Of a DNA stretch of 64,000 bases, positions 52,184 through 60,780 are shown piece after piece (position 1 is the stretch's first letter; each line of letters starts with the position of its first letter). Source of the DNA: Winogradskyella epiphytica (GTDB lineage: Bacteria; Bacteroidota; Bacteroidia; Flavobacteriales; Flavobacteriaceae); NCBI RefSeq assembly GCF_003217215.1, contig NZ_QJTD01000006.1, positions 67,427 through 131,426 of the forward strand, read 5' to 3'. A model generated the notes under the pieces. That model was not told the DNA's origin, searched no databases, and saw only the letters and a list, made by a program, of their open reading frames with translations. Made by a program: the position numbers and the translations under genes.

Positions 52184-52573
52184 TTATATATCGTCAAAAC
52201 TGATATCTGTAAAACTATCTAAACTTTTTGTGTCTTCTGTTGTTTTTGCTTCCTGAGCAACAAAATCATCTTCACGCTTAAAGTCTTTTTGATGACGCTC
52301 GCTAATGACTTCTTCACCTTTTTCGTTAATGATGTAATCCGTCATTTCAGCTAAAATCTCTTTAAACTCTGTAAAATCTTCTTTGTATAAGTAGATTTTA
52401 TGTTTTTTGTAATGAAAGGAACCGTCGTCATTGGTGAATTTTTTACTTTCTGTAACCGTTAAATAATAATCACCAGCTTTAGTAGCTCTAACATCAAAGA
52501 AATATGTTCTTCTTCCAGCACGTAATACTTTAGAATATATTTCTTCCTTGTCCATCATTTCATAATCACTCAT
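52184..52573 (-). CDS. DUF3276-family PUR-alpha-like nucleic-acid-binding protein
   Basis: A 129-residue protein of the bacterial PUR group, a whirly-like fold that binds single-stranded DNA or RNA. Typical stretches are EEIYSKVLRAGRRTYFFDVRAT and DYYLTVTESKKF, with KHKIYLYKEDFTEFKEILAEM forming the helix. The last ~40 residues are acidic and flexible. Only one PUR repeat is present, so it should dimerise. Bacterial homologues in Borrelia bind nucleic acid and affect gene expression; the target here is unknown. It follows the ABC exporter gene by 64 bases. Confidence 0.9.
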   Translation of the reverse strand: MSDYEMMDKEEIYSKVLRAGRRTYFFDVRATKAGDYYLTVTESKKFTNDDGSFHYKKHKIYLYKEDFTEFKEILAEMTDYIINEKGEEVISERHQKDFKREDDFVAQEAKTTEDTKSLDSFTDISFDDI

Positions 52574-52637
52574 ATCTCTATTTGTTTAAAATTTCCATCC
52601 AAAAATCTAAAAAAAAAGTAAGGTAAACAACAAATAA

Positions 52638-54392
52638 TTACTTTTCTTTTTCAGAGAGTTGTTTGGTGTATAATTCCTGATAGTACCCCTTACTATTTAT
52701 AAGGCTTTCGTGGTTTCCAGACTCAATAACTCTACCATCATCTAATACGATAATTTGATCTGCGTTTTTCGCTGAAGATACACGATGGCTCACAATGATG
52801 GTCGTTTTATCTTTTGTGAGTTTTACTAAATTATTAAGAATTTTTTCTTCCGTTTCAGTATCTACGGCCGATAAACAATCATCGAATAATAATATATCTG
52901 GTTTTTTAATAATCGCGCGAGCAATAGAAACCCGTTGTTTTTGTCCACCAGATAAAGTAATACCACGCTCACCTAAGACAGTGTCATAGCCTTTATTAAA
53001 GTTAATAATGTTCTTATGGACCTTAGCATTTTTAGCCGCTGCAATTACTTCCTCGTCTGTAGCGTCCTCTTTTCCAAATTTAATATTGTTTTTAATGGAA
53101 TCCGAAAATAAGAAGGCTTCCTGAGGGACATAACCTATGCTTTCTCTTAAGCTATAGAGGTTTAATTCTGAAATCTTAGTATTATCAATTAAGAGAGAAC
53201 CTTTATCTATATCGTATAAGCGACCAATTAAATCCAAAATTGTGGATTTACCAGAGCCCGTTTTTCCGAGGATGGCTAAAGTTTCTCCTGATTTTAATTT
53301 GAAACTCACATCCTTTAAAGCTTCAATATTAGTATCCGGATATGTAAAGGATACATTTTTAAATTCGATATCACCTTTTATAGGTGTTAAGTCTAGAGCT
53401 GTGTTTTTAATTTCAGGCTCTGTGTCTAAGAATTCATTAATTCGCTCTTGAGAGGCTTCAGCTTCCTGAACAATTGAAGTTACCCAACCTATGGTTGCTA
53501 CTGGCCAGGTTAGCATGTTTACATAAATAATAAACTCTGCAATGGTTCCTATTTGCTCAATCTCACCACTCATATATTGCATTCCTCCAATATAGACTAC
53601 AATGAGGTTACTAATTCCGATTAATAGAATCATCATAGGAAAAAAGAAAGCTTGAACTTTAGTCAGATTGATTTGTTTCTGACGGTTTTCAGCTGAAAGT
53701 TGTTCAAATTCTACATAAGTTCGCGGTTCAATACCATAAGATTTTATAACTGTAATTCCGCTAAAAGTTTCTTGAGAATAAGTAGAAAGCGTAGATAAGG
53801 ATTGTTGAACAATTGTACTACGTTTATTAATTAATCGGCTTAAATAATATATCGCAACCGATAGAATAGGTAAAGGCAGTAAGGTGTATAAAGTTAACAG
53901 AGGTGCTGCACTTATCATATAGATTAAAGCCACTACAAATAAGGTTATGGTGTTCATGGTGTACATAATCGCTGGTCCAGCGTACATTCTCACTTTTCCC
54001 ACATCCTCGCTTATACGATTCATTAAGTCACCTGTTCGGTTAGATTTATAAAAGCTTAAGGATAGTATTTGATAATGCTTGTAGATTTCATTTTTAAGAT
54101 CGTATTCAATATAACGGGAGACATTAATAATGGTTTGACGCATTAAAAATGTAAAAACACCAGCTACAACAGCAGCTCCTATAAGGAATAGAATATTAAT
54201 CATTAATTCACTCCTGAAAACCTCTTCCGTAATCTTTCCAGAAAGGCGATCAGACACCACGTTTATAGAAGCACCGACTAACCTAGGCGTGAATAATGCA
54301 AATATCTTTGCAACAATAGTAATGATAATACCAACTATTAATCGGTATCTGTATTTGTAAAAGTATTTATTGAGATGTTTTAATGCTTTCAT
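52638..54392 (-). CDS. ABC exporter, fused permease and ATPase
   Basis: Half-transporter of 584 aa. Six membrane helices in residues ~17-310 contain SFYKSNRTGDLMNRISEDVGKVRM. The ATPase carries Walker A ILGKTGSGKSTILDL, Q-loop GYVPQEAFLFSDSI, signature TLSGGQKQRVSIARA, Walker B ILLFDDCLSAVDTETE and the H-loop IIVSHRVSSA. Walker B ends in DDCLS where most exporters have DEATS, so the second acidic residue, the usual catalytic Glu, is an Asp here. A degenerate Walker B of this kind suggests a heterodimer or slow ATPase; no partner gene is adjacent. A -7 box is at 54410-54417. Confidence 0.93.
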   Translation of the reverse strand: MKALKHLNKYFYKYRYRLIVGIIITIVAKIFALFTPRLVGASINVVSDRLSGKITEEVFRSELMINILFLIGAAVVAGVFTFLMRQTIINVSRYIEYDLKNEIYKHYQILSLSFYKSNRTGDLMNRISEDVGKVRMYAGPAIMYTMNTITLFVVALIYMISAAPLLTLYTLLPLPILSVAIYYLSRLINKRSTIVQQSLSTLSTYSQETFSGITVIKSYGIEPRTYVEFEQLSAENRQKQINLTKVQAFFFPMMILLIGISNLIVVYIGGMQYMSGEIEQIGTIAEFIIYVNMLTWPVATIGWVTSIVQEAEASQERINEFLDTEPEIKNTALDLTPIKGDIEFKNVSFTYPDTNIEALKDVSFKLKSGETLAILGKTGSGKSTILDLIGRLYDIDKGSLLIDNTKISELNLYSLRESIGYVPQEAFLFSDSIKNNIKFGKEDATDEEVIAAAKNAKVHKNIINFNKGYDTVLGERGITLSGGQKQRVSIARAIIKKPDILLFDDCLSAVDTETEEKILNNLVKLTKDKTTIIVSHRVSSAKNADQIIVLDDGRVIESGNHESLINSKGYYQELYTKQLSEKEK

Positions 54393-54409
54393 TCTAAAAT
54401 TTGATCGCT

Positions 54410-54417
54410 CAAAAATA
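54410..54417 (-). promoter_or_regulatory. possible -7 promoter box of the second ABC exporter gene
   Basis: TATTTTTG on the minus strand lies 17 bases before the ATG at 54392. No TTG is seen at the expected distance. Confidence 0.4.
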
Positions 54418-54447
54418 TTACGATAATCGTATTTTATAGTTAATATT

Positions 54448-54478
54448 TTGCTAATCCTCTACTAATGGTTTAAGTTTG
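54448..54478 (+). promoter_or_regulatory. predicted promoter of leucine dehydrogenase
   Basis: TTG at 54448-54450, a 20-base spacer and TAAGTTTG at 54471-54478 match the Bacteroidota consensus. The start codon is 50 bases downstream. Confidence 0.65.
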
Positions 54479-54528
54479 TTAGTGGTTTTTTGATAATCTT
54501 CAATAACCCTAACACAAAACTATAATAC

Positions 54529-55632
54529 ATGAATTCAGAAATAATGAACCCTAAAGAATTACAAAAAATGGACCCCGTGTTTGGTCAATATTCCTTTGAT
54601 AACCATGAACAGATTGTTTTTTGCAACGACAAAGATACTGGTTTAAAAGCTATAATTGGAATTCACAATACAGTTTTAGGTCCTGCTTTAGGTGGAACGC
54701 GAATGTGGAATTATGCCAATGAGTGGGAAGCGCTGAATGATGTATTACGATTATCGCGTGGTATGACCTTTAAAGCTGCGATTACAGAATTAAATCTTGG
54801 AGGAGGTAAAGCCGTAATTATAGGTGATGCCAAGACACAAAAAACGCCTGAGTTGATGAAACGTTTTGCGGAATTTGTAGATTCTTTAAGCGGACGATAT
54901 ATTACAGCTGAAGATGTTGGTATGACGACAAAAGACATGGATATTGTAAGAGAAACAACACCTTATGTTACTGGAATTTCTGAAAGTAAAGGTGGGTCAG
55001 GCAACCCTTCACCAGTAACCGCTTATGGCGTTTTTATGGGCATGAAGGCTGCCGCTAAATTTCAATTCGGTTCTGATATCTTAGAAAATAAAAAGGTATT
55101 TGTTCAAGGTGTTGGAAGTGTAGGTGAGTCCCTAGTAGAGCATTTAATTAATGAAGGGGCTAATGTAACTATTACAGATATTAGTAAAGAACGATTAACA
55201 GAAGTGAGTTCTAAATACGAGGTCAATATTTACGAAGGTCAAGATTTATTTAGTGAAGACATGGATATTTATGCACCATGTGCATTAGGCGCAACCGTTA
55301 ATGATGATACCATAAATAAGATAAAAGCAAAGGTGATTGCTGGCGCCGCTAATAATCAGTTGGCTGAAGAGAATAAACATGGTAAAATTCTGCAAGATAG
55401 AGGTATTGTTTATGCACCGGATTTTTTAATCAATGCAGGTGGACTTATAAATGTGTATGCAGAATTAGAAAACTACGACAGACAAGAAACGATGCGTAAA
55501 ACTGAGAATATTTACAATACAACCCTAGAAATACTGAATAACGCTAAAACTAATAATATTACAGCTAATACGGCTGCGATGAATATGGCTAAAGAACGAA
55601 TAGAAACTCGAAAGCGAGAAAATTTGAAATAG
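54529..55632 (+). CDS. ldh: leucine (branched-chain amino acid) dehydrogenase
   Basis: NAD-dependent oxidative deaminase that converts leucine, valine or isoleucine to the keto acid. At 367 aa it matches Leu/Phe/Val dehydrogenases rather than the ~450 aa glutamate enzyme. The opening domain has GLKAIIGIHNTVLGPALGGTRMW, LSRGMTFKAAITELNLGGGKA with the catalytic Lys, and ITAEDVGMTTKDMD. The Rossmann domain carries GVGSVGESLVEHLI and ITDIS, with an acidic end of strand 2 as in NAD users. AGAANNQL and VYAPDFLINAGGLIN complete the family marks. It is transcribed from its own promoter; a terminator-like hairpin follows. Confidence 0.92.
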   Translation: MNSEIMNPKELQKMDPVFGQYSFDNHEQIVFCNDKDTGLKAIIGIHNTVLGPALGGTRMWNYANEWEALNDVLRLSRGMTFKAAITELNLGGGKAVIIGDAKTQKTPELMKRFAEFVDSLSGRYITAEDVGMTTKDMDIVRETTPYVTGISESKGGSGNPSPVTAYGVFMGMKAAAKFQFGSDILENKKVFVQGVGSVGESLVEHLINEGANVTITDISKERLTEVSSKYEVNIYEGQDLFSEDMDIYAPCALGATVNDDTINKIKAKVIAGAANNQLAEENKHGKILQDRGIVYAPDFLINAGGLINVYAELENYDRQETMRKTENIYNTTLEILNNAKTNNITANTAAMNMAKERIETRKRENLK

Positions 55633-55668
55633 TGAAAGAATAAATTTTATTTCAGAATTAAATAATAG

Positions 55669-55676
55669 TATTTTTG
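55669..55676 (+). promoter_or_regulatory. possible -7 promoter box of nusB
   Basis: TATTTTTG matches TAnnTTTG and is placed just before the hairpin at 55679-55703, about 63 bases before the nusB ATG. A start about 6 bases downstream would begin inside the left arm of that hairpin. Confidence 0.4.
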
Positions 55677-55678
55677 CA

Positions 55679-55708
55679 CGGTGAATCTTTAAGAGGTTCA
55701 CCGTTTTT
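55679..55708 (+). terminator. terminator-like hairpin between leucine dehydrogenase and nusB
   Basis: CGGTGAA (55679-55685) pairs with TTCACCG (55697-55703); three more inner pairs are possible. Five T follow. It should end the leucine dehydrogenase transcript. It overlaps the expected nusB transcription start, so only the upstream transcript would carry the whole hairpin. Confidence 0.7.
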
Positions 55709-55738
55709 AATAATCAATAATAAAGTGAGTTCTTACAC

Positions 55739-56683
55739 ATGCTAAACAGAAGACACATCAGAATTAAAGTCATGCAATCTATGTATGCTTTTAAAGGAAC
55801 AGAAAGTGATGATTTACTAAAGGAACAGAGGTTTCTGCTTCAAAGTTTAGACAATATGTATGATTTATACCTATCACTTTTAGCCTTACTTACTGAACTT
55901 CATAAAAAGAGTAAGGATCACAACGAGAAGTTGCAAAAGAAATTGGTAAAATCGGCAGCTGATGAAAACCCAAACCTAAAGTTTCAGGATAATCAATTAC
56001 TTCATCTTATTAGTAGTAATGTGATATTACAAGAAGCAATTTCTAATAAAAAATTAAACTATTGGGATTTAGATTTTGAATATGTAGATCTCCTTTTTAA
56101 AGAAATTCTGAATAGTGAGATTTATGAAAAGTATACGGAGGACCCCGATACGTCATTTAAAAAAGACAAAACTTTTGTTTTAGATGTTTTTTCTGAAATC
56201 ATTGCTCCAAACGACAAGCTTTACGATTATTTTGAAGATAAAAAGTTAACCTGGGTAGATGATATTCCTGTTGTAAATACAGCTATTTTAAAAATATTAC
56301 GAAAGTTAAAATTAACCTCTCCAGAAACTGATTTATTGCCAGAATTATATAAAGATGAAGACGATAAAGAGTTTGCTATAGAATTGTTTAAAAAGTCTTT
56401 TCTGAACAACTCTAAATTTACTGAAGAAATTAACAAAAAAACAACTAATTGGGATTCTGAGCGTTTAGCTAGTCTAGATGGCGTATTGTTGAAAATGGCG
56501 ATTTGTGAATTTCAAAAATTCCCATCGATTCCTCATAAAGTTACAATGAATGAATACTTAGAAATCGCTAAGGAATATTCTACGCCAAAAAGTAGTTTGT
56601 TTATCAATGGTATTTTAGATAAAATCGTTAAAGAATATCAATCTGAAAATTTACATCCTAAAGTAGGGCGTGGGTTAATGTAG
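55739..56683 (+). CDS. nusB: transcription antitermination factor NusB, long form
   Basis: Part of the NusB-NusE complex that binds boxA RNA and prevents termination in rRNA operons. The start MLNRRHIRIKVMQSMYAFK is the usual NusB first helix, and the C-terminal ~80 residues carry the core NWDSERLASLDGVLLKMAICEF and NEYLEIAKEYSTPKSSLFINGILDKIVKE (residues ~277-305). At 314 aa it is more than twice the E. coli protein (139 aa). The extra length is a helical insert between these parts, common to Bacteroidota. DUF1573 and yajC follow on the same strand. Confidence 0.93.
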   Translation: MLNRRHIRIKVMQSMYAFKGTESDDLLKEQRFLLQSLDNMYDLYLSLLALLTELHKKSKDHNEKLQKKLVKSAADENPNLKFQDNQLLHLISSNVILQEAISNKKLNYWDLDFEYVDLLFKEILNSEIYEKYTEDPDTSFKKDKTFVLDVFSEIIAPNDKLYDYFEDKKLTWVDDIPVVNTAILKILRKLKLTSPETDLLPELYKDEDDKEFAIELFKKSFLNNSKFTEEINKKTTNWDSERLASLDGVLLKMAICEFQKFPSIPHKVTMNEYLEIAKEYSTPKSSLFINGILDKIVKEYQSENLHPKVGRGLM

Positions 56684-56822
56684 AGAATAGGTGAAGTGAT
56701 AAAAAAAAAATAGTATTTCTGACCTAACAAAATTATGTTAACTGTCGGGTAAAAATTTTAATTCGTTAAAATTATCACTAACTTCGTCAACTTAAATTAA
56801 ATTTTAACAAAAAAACAAAGTA

Positions 56823-57380
56823 ATGAAAAAAGTAATTTTAGGACTTAGTGCACTGTGCATGATAGCTTTTACATCTTGTAAAGATGATGCAGCGAGTAAA
56901 ATTAAATCTGAAAATATTGCTGAAGCAGCTGAAAGAGATGCAGCTTCAGGAGATTTTGCTGTGATTTCTTTAGATAAGACTGAGCATGATTTTGGTACTA
57001 TCCAAGATGGTACACCAGTTGAAACTGTTTTTAAATATACAAACACAGGAAAATCAATGTTAGTGGTAAGTAATATCAAAAGTACTTGTGGATGTACAGT
57101 TCCTTCTAACTATTCTAAGGAAGTTCAACCAGGTGAAACAGGTGAGTTTACAGTAAAGTTTAATGGAAAAGGTAATGGTAAGGTTACTAAATCATTAACT
57201 ATGGTAACTAACACTGAAAAAGGGCAAATTCCAGTTAAGATTTCTGCATTTATTGAGAAAGATCCTAACGCTGCTTCAAGACCAGCTGGGAAAGCTACAA
57301 TTAATCCATTATCAACTGATGGTGCTGCTCCAAGAAAATATTCTACTCAACCAGGACACGAAGGTCATAACCACGATTAA
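56823..57380 (+). CDS. DUF1573-domain lipoprotein
   Basis: Exported lipoprotein of 185 aa. The lipobox is MIAFTSCKDD. The DUF1573 domain (~45-140) is an Ig-like beta sandwich with KTEHDFGTIQDGTPVETVFKYTN, then KSTCGCTVPSNYSKEVQPGE, where the CGC pair is typical of the family, and FTVKFNGKGNGKVTKSLTM. The C-terminus is His-rich (HEGHNHD), suggesting metal binding. Its function is unknown. It sits between nusB and yajC, and is commonly found in this position in flavobacteria. Confidence 0.92.
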   Translation: MKKVILGLSALCMIAFTSCKDDAASKIKSENIAEAAERDAASGDFAVISLDKTEHDFGTIQDGTPVETVFKYTNTGKSMLVVSNIKSTCGCTVPSNYSKEVQPGETGEFTVKFNGKGNGKVTKSLTMVTNTEKGQIPVKISAFIEKDPNAASRPAGKATINPLSTDGAAPRKYSTQPGHEGHNHD

Positions 57381-57390
57381 TAATTTTTGA

Positions 57391-57681
57391 ATGGACGCAA
57401 TAGGATCATTTTTACCGTTTATCGCCATTTTTGCTGTGATGTATTTCTTTATGATTGCACCACAAATGAAACGCTCTAAGCAAGAGAAAAAGTTCGCCAG
57501 TGAATTAAAACGTGGCGATCGTGTTATTACAAAAAGTGGAATGCACGGAAAAATCGTAGATTTAAATGATAAAGATAACAGTTGTGTTATTGAAACATTA
57601 GCAGGAAAGATTAAGTTTGATCGCTCTGCAATTTCTATGGAAATGAGTAATAAACTAAATGCACCAGCAACTGTAAAGTAA
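57391..57681 (+). CDS. yajC: preprotein translocase subunit YajC
   Basis: Single-pass membrane protein that joins SecDF to form the Sec accessory complex. At 96 aa, it has an N-terminal helix (FLPFIAIFAVMYFFMIAPQMK), then the basic switch RSKQEKKFASELKRGDRVITK and the conserved SGMHGKIVDLNDKDN. It follows the DUF1573 gene by 10 bases and ends before a strong terminator, so the nusB-DUF1573-yajC cluster closes here. Confidence 0.96.
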   Translation: MDAIGSFLPFIAIFAVMYFFMIAPQMKRSKQEKKFASELKRGDRVITKSGMHGKIVDLNDKDNSCVIETLAGKIKFDRSAISMEMSNKLNAPATVK

Positions 57682-57703
57682 GCTAATCTGCATTTTTAAA
57701 TAT

Positions 57704-57739
57704 AAAAAAGACTGTTCATTTTTGAACAGTCTTTTTTTT
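57704..57739 (+). terminator. intrinsic terminator of the yajC operon
   Basis: AAAAAAGACTGTTCA (57704-57717) pairs with its complement at 57723-57737 around a 5-base loop. T runs on one side and A runs on the other suit it to bidirectional use. Confidence 0.88.
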
Positions 57740-57797
57740 GCTTTAAATAGTTGTCTATTGAAGTATAATGATGACGTATCTTATCAACTATCTTACA

Positions 57798-58391
57798 TTA
57801 CTTGTATTTCTCATACATACTTTTTCCTTCTAATAGCAACGGTATAATTTTCTGAAGACGTCTTTGTTTCGTATCCTCTCGTTTGGCTTCTGAAATATAT
57901 GCTGCGTATTCACGTTGATGAGATGGTGCGAGAGATTTAAATTTTAATTGAAGTTCTGCGTTTTTAGAAAACTCCTTTTTTAGCTCCTCAGGAACCACTA
58001 TTGGTTTCGTATTTCGTTTTGGCTTTATTTCTTTTCCTAAACGTTGATTCTTAATGGCTTCTTTGATGTATTCTAGAACATATTCCTCATTGATCTCATC
58101 TGTAGAAGTAAAGCGCATTTGTCTTAATGCTTTGGTTTTACCTTCTTGAGCATTAACTAATAGTTGCTTTTCGTCTTTCAAAAAGACGCCATTAAAAAAC
58201 CAAATACAGAAATGATGTTTAAATGCTGCGAGACCTAAAACGTTCTTACCATCTAAGCAGTAGGTAGGTGCTCCCCATTTTATGGTTTCTTCAAGTTCTG
58301 TGCTGCGTACCAAATCTCGCAACCGTTGAATGGCTTCTGACCAATGTGTGTGTTTTTCTAAATAGTCTTCTACGTTCTGAATTTTTGCTAT
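57798..58391 (-). CDS. YdeI/DUF1801-family protein without a canonical start codon
   Basis: The reading frame continues upstream of the first TTG (58322) into conserved-looking sequence: VEDYLEKHTHWSEAIQRL, typical of the N-terminal helix of DUF1801 proteins. The body has LEETIKWGAPTYCLDGKNV, HHFCIWFFNGVFLKDE, and a basic C-terminal helix (LAPSHQREYAAYISEAKREDTKQRR) as in YdeI/OmpD-associated proteins. No ATG, GTG or TTG lies between the upstream stop (beyond 58395) and 58322. The codon where a start is expected reads ATA (58391-58389). This may be a mutated ATG, a rare start, or initiation at TTG. Function is unknown; iron-sulfur frataxin-like fold is known for the family. Confidence 0.8.
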   Translation of the reverse strand: MAKIQNVEDYLEKHTHWSEAIQRLRDLVRSTELEETIKWGAPTYCLDGKNVLGLAAFKHHFCIWFFNGVFLKDEKQLLVNAQEGKTKALRQMRFTSTDEINEEYVLEYIKEAIKNQRLGKEIKPKRNTKPIVVPEELKKEFSKNAELQLKFKSLAPSHQREYAAYISEAKREDTKQRRLQKIIPLLLEGKSMYEKYK

Positions 58392-58476
58392 GATTTTAGT
58401 TTTGTAGGTTGAATATACGATTTCCTGTATTATTTATTTTAACGGACTATTTAAAATTTAGAAGAAGATTTATTAT

Positions 58477-58524
58477 AAAAAAAAGTTAGCAGTACACTTA
58501 GAAATCTAAGCATGTACTGCTAAC
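58477..58524 (-). terminator. intrinsic terminator of pepT
   Basis: GTTAGCAGTAC (58485-58495) and GTACTGCTAAC (58514-58524) form an 11-bp stem, extended inward by a second short stem. On the minus strand a run of eight T follows. Confidence 0.88.
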
Positions 58525-58549
58525 TTAACACAAAAACAAAAACGAAAAA

Positions 58550-59779
58550 CTATTTTCTCAAAGCCGTTAATTCGGCAATTTTGCAAATTACCTCTACGGC
58601 TTTCTGCATACTTTCTACAGGTACGTATTCGTAACGTCCGTGGAAGTTGTGTCCGCCTGCAAATATATTAGGGCAAGGTAAACCCATATAAGAAAGTTGA
58701 GAGCCATCGGTTCCACCTCTTATCGCTTTTATTAAAGGTTCGATGCCTACTTGTTTCATAGCTTCCTCTGCAATATCAACAATATGCATTACAGGTTCTA
58801 CTTTTTCTTTCATGTTGTAGTATTGGTCACTGATTTCAATTTTAAATACCTCACTTTCATACTTAGAATTTAAATCAGAAACAATTTTTTCCATTAAAGC
58901 TTTTCTTGCTTCAAACTTATCTCTGTCATGATCTCTAATAATATACTCCAATGTGGTTTTTTCTACATCACCTTCAATATTGTGTAAATGGAAGAAGCCC
59001 TCATAGCCTTCAGTATGCTCAGGAGTTTCTAAACGTGGTAAAACATTGATAAATTCAGACGCATAATACATTGAATTAATCATCTTACCTTTAGCATAAC
59101 CAGGATGAACAATTTTTCCCTTTACTGTAATTTTGGCTCCGGCGGCATTAAAGTTTTCGAACTCTAATTCACCAACTTGACTTCCATCCATGGTATAAGC
59201 CCAATCCGCGCCGAACTTCTCAACATCGAATTTATGTGCGCCTCTACCAATTTCCTCATCTGGAGTAAAACCGACTTTAATAGTACCATGTTTAATTTCA
59301 GGATGATTGATAAGATATTCCATCGCCGTTACGATTTCTGTAATACCCGCTTTATCATCGGCTCCTAATAAGGTAGTTCCATCTGTTGTGATTAAAGTCT
59401 GACCTTTATACATCAGTAAATCTTCAAAATAATCTGGAGATAGAACGATATTTTGTTCGGCATTTAAAACAATGTCTTTACCGTTATAATTTTTTACGAT
59501 TTGTGGCTTCACATTCGCTCCAGTAAAATCAGGAGAGGTATCAAAATGTGAAATAAAGCCTATGACTGGTACGTCGTGATCTACATTACTTGGTAGAGTT
59601 GCCATGATATAGGCATTCTCGTCAATAGTAACATCACTCAGACCTATTGCTTTTAATTCTTCAACTAGTTTATTAGCCAAGTCCCATTGTTTTTCTGTAC
59701 TTGGTGTGGTATTAGAGTTTGGATCAGATTCAGTGTCTATGGTCACATAACTGATAAAACGATCTATGATTTGTTGCAT
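58550..59779 (-). CDS. pepT: peptidase T (tripeptidase)
   Basis: M20-family dizinc aminotripeptidase, 409 aa, the normal PepT length. The N-terminus is [13 protein letters not shown]. Metal ligands are in [17 protein letters not shown] (first His-Asp), [17 protein letters not shown] (bridging Asp), [15 protein letters not shown] (general base Glu-Glu), [15 protein letters not shown] (Asp) and the C-terminal [17 protein letters not shown] (last His). It is cytoplasmic and cuts N-terminal residues of tripeptides. It lies 22 bases after the universal stress protein gene on the same strand and may be cotranscribed. Confidence 0.96.
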   Translation of the reverse strand: MQQIIDRFISYVTIDTESDPNSNTTPSTEKQWDLANKLVEELKAIGLSDVTIDENAYIMATLPSNVDHDVPVIGFISHFDTSPDFTGANVKPQIVKNYNGKDIVLNAEQNIVLSPDYFEDLLMYKGQTLITTDGTTLLGADDKAGITEIVTAMEYLINHPEIKHGTIKVGFTPDEEIGRGAHKFDVEKFGADWAYTMDGSQVGELEFENFNAAGAKITVKGKIVHPGYAKGKMINSMYYASEFINVLPRLETPEHTEGYEGFFHLHNIEGDVEKTTLEYIIRDHDRDKFEARKALMEKIVSDLNSKYESEVFKIEISDQYYNMKEKVEPVMHIVDIAEEAMKQVGIEPLIKAIRGGTDGSQLSYMGLPCPNIFAGGHNFHGRYEYVPVESMQKAVEVICKIAELTALRK

Positions 59780-59801
59780 GGAAATTATTTTGTTCTAAAA
59801 T

Positions 59802-60632
59802 TTATTTTCTAAATGTAATTACTGGAAGTTTAGTGTGGTTTACAACATCTTCTGAGATACTACCACCAAAGAAATGACTTAGCCCAGTTCTACCGTGAGT
59901 GATCATTGCTACAGCATCTGCATTTTGTCTATGCGCAAAATTTAAAACACCATCCTCAACATTATGATCTGCAATTCGAGCAATTTTAACATCCTTTTCG
60001 CTCAAATTAGCAAGTTCTAAAAAGTTCGCGACTAATTCATCGATTTCGTCTGTACTTGAGAATCCTAAGTTAGGTAGGTTAATATGAAGCAATGTCACGT
60101 TTTCACTTAAATCGTTTAATACTTCTAAAGCGCTTTTTACTCCTTCAACACTGTCTTCAGCAAAATCTGTTGCTAAAACAATATTATTAAAGTTAACGGC
60201 ATCAATTCTAGATTTTACAACTAATACAGGTGTTTCGCTATAGCGTACTACTTTTTCGGTGTTAGACCCTGTGAAAATCCCATCGTGATCACTATGGCCT
60301 CTAGAACCCATAACAATTAAGTCGGCATTAATATCTTTTGCTACTCCCGCAACTTCCTTTAATACTTTATGATATTTTATATGTTGTGTAACCTCGATAC
60401 CTTCTAAATAAGGTTTATCTAAAAAAGTTTCAAACTTCTTATTGGCTACCATTAACATAAACGCGTTTTCTTCATTTCGTTCACTACTTGAAGCCGAAAA
60501 GATAGATTCAGAAAGTTCTAACATATGCATTACAATCAGCTCTGCTTGGTGTTTTTTTGCCAATGCAGCTGCAGTTTCTAGGGCATATTCTGAATGTTTC
60601 GAAAAATCTACAGGAACTATAATTTTCTTCAT
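59802..60632 (-). CDS. universal stress protein, two UspA domains
   Basis: Tandem UspA protein of 276 aa. The first domain opens KKIIVPVDFSKHSEYALETA and ends with the ATP-type loop GSRGHSDHDGIFTGSNTEKVV. The second opens NNIVLATDFAEDSVEG and ends with THGRTGLSHFFGGSISEDVV. The G-x2-G-x9-G(S/T) nucleotide motif is clear in the first domain and close to intact in the second (GRTGLSHFFGGSI). It is expected to be cytoplasmic and induced by stress or energy limitation. A -7 box lies at 60659-60666. Confidence 0.93.
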   Translation of the reverse strand: MKKIIVPVDFSKHSEYALETAAALAKKHQAELIVMHMLELSESIFSASSSERNEENAFMLMVANKKFETFLDKPYLEGIEVTQHIKYHKVLKEVAGVAKDINADLIVMGSRGHSDHDGIFTGSNTEKVVRYSETPVLVVKSRIDAVNFNNIVLATDFAEDSVEGVKSALEVLNDLSENVTLLHINLPNLGFSSTDEIDELVANFLELANLSEKDVKIARIADHNVEDGVLNFAHRQNADAVAMITHGRTGLSHFFGGSISEDVVNHTKLPVITFRK

Positions 60633-60658
60633 AATAAGTTGGTTTTTTTAAGTGATTT

Positions 60659-60666
60659 CAAATTTA
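60659..60666 (-). promoter_or_regulatory. possible -7 promoter box of the universal stress protein gene
   Basis: TAAATTTG on the minus strand, 26 bases before the start codon. A TTG at the expected distance was not seen. Confidence 0.4.
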
Positions 60667-60754
60667 AACAATTCCAAACGTATAAAGAATGATAAATGAC
60701 AGTTTATGATAAAATTAATAGCATTAACAAGGTATTTTTAGTCAAATAGATTCT

Positions 60755-60762
60755 TATTTTTG
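60755..60762 (+). promoter_or_regulatory. possible -7 promoter box of pyrD
   Basis: TATTTTTG ends 18 bases before the ATG at 60781. It contains an in-frame TTG (60760) that can be excluded as start because it would precede the transcription start. Confidence 0.5.
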
Positions 60763-60780
60763 CAAAGTAAAAGAGCTCAT

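Noticed and set aside
60760..60780. TTG start extending PyrD by seven residues
   Set aside because: The TTG is the last part of a TATTTTTG promoter box, and the added residues are not typical of PyrD.
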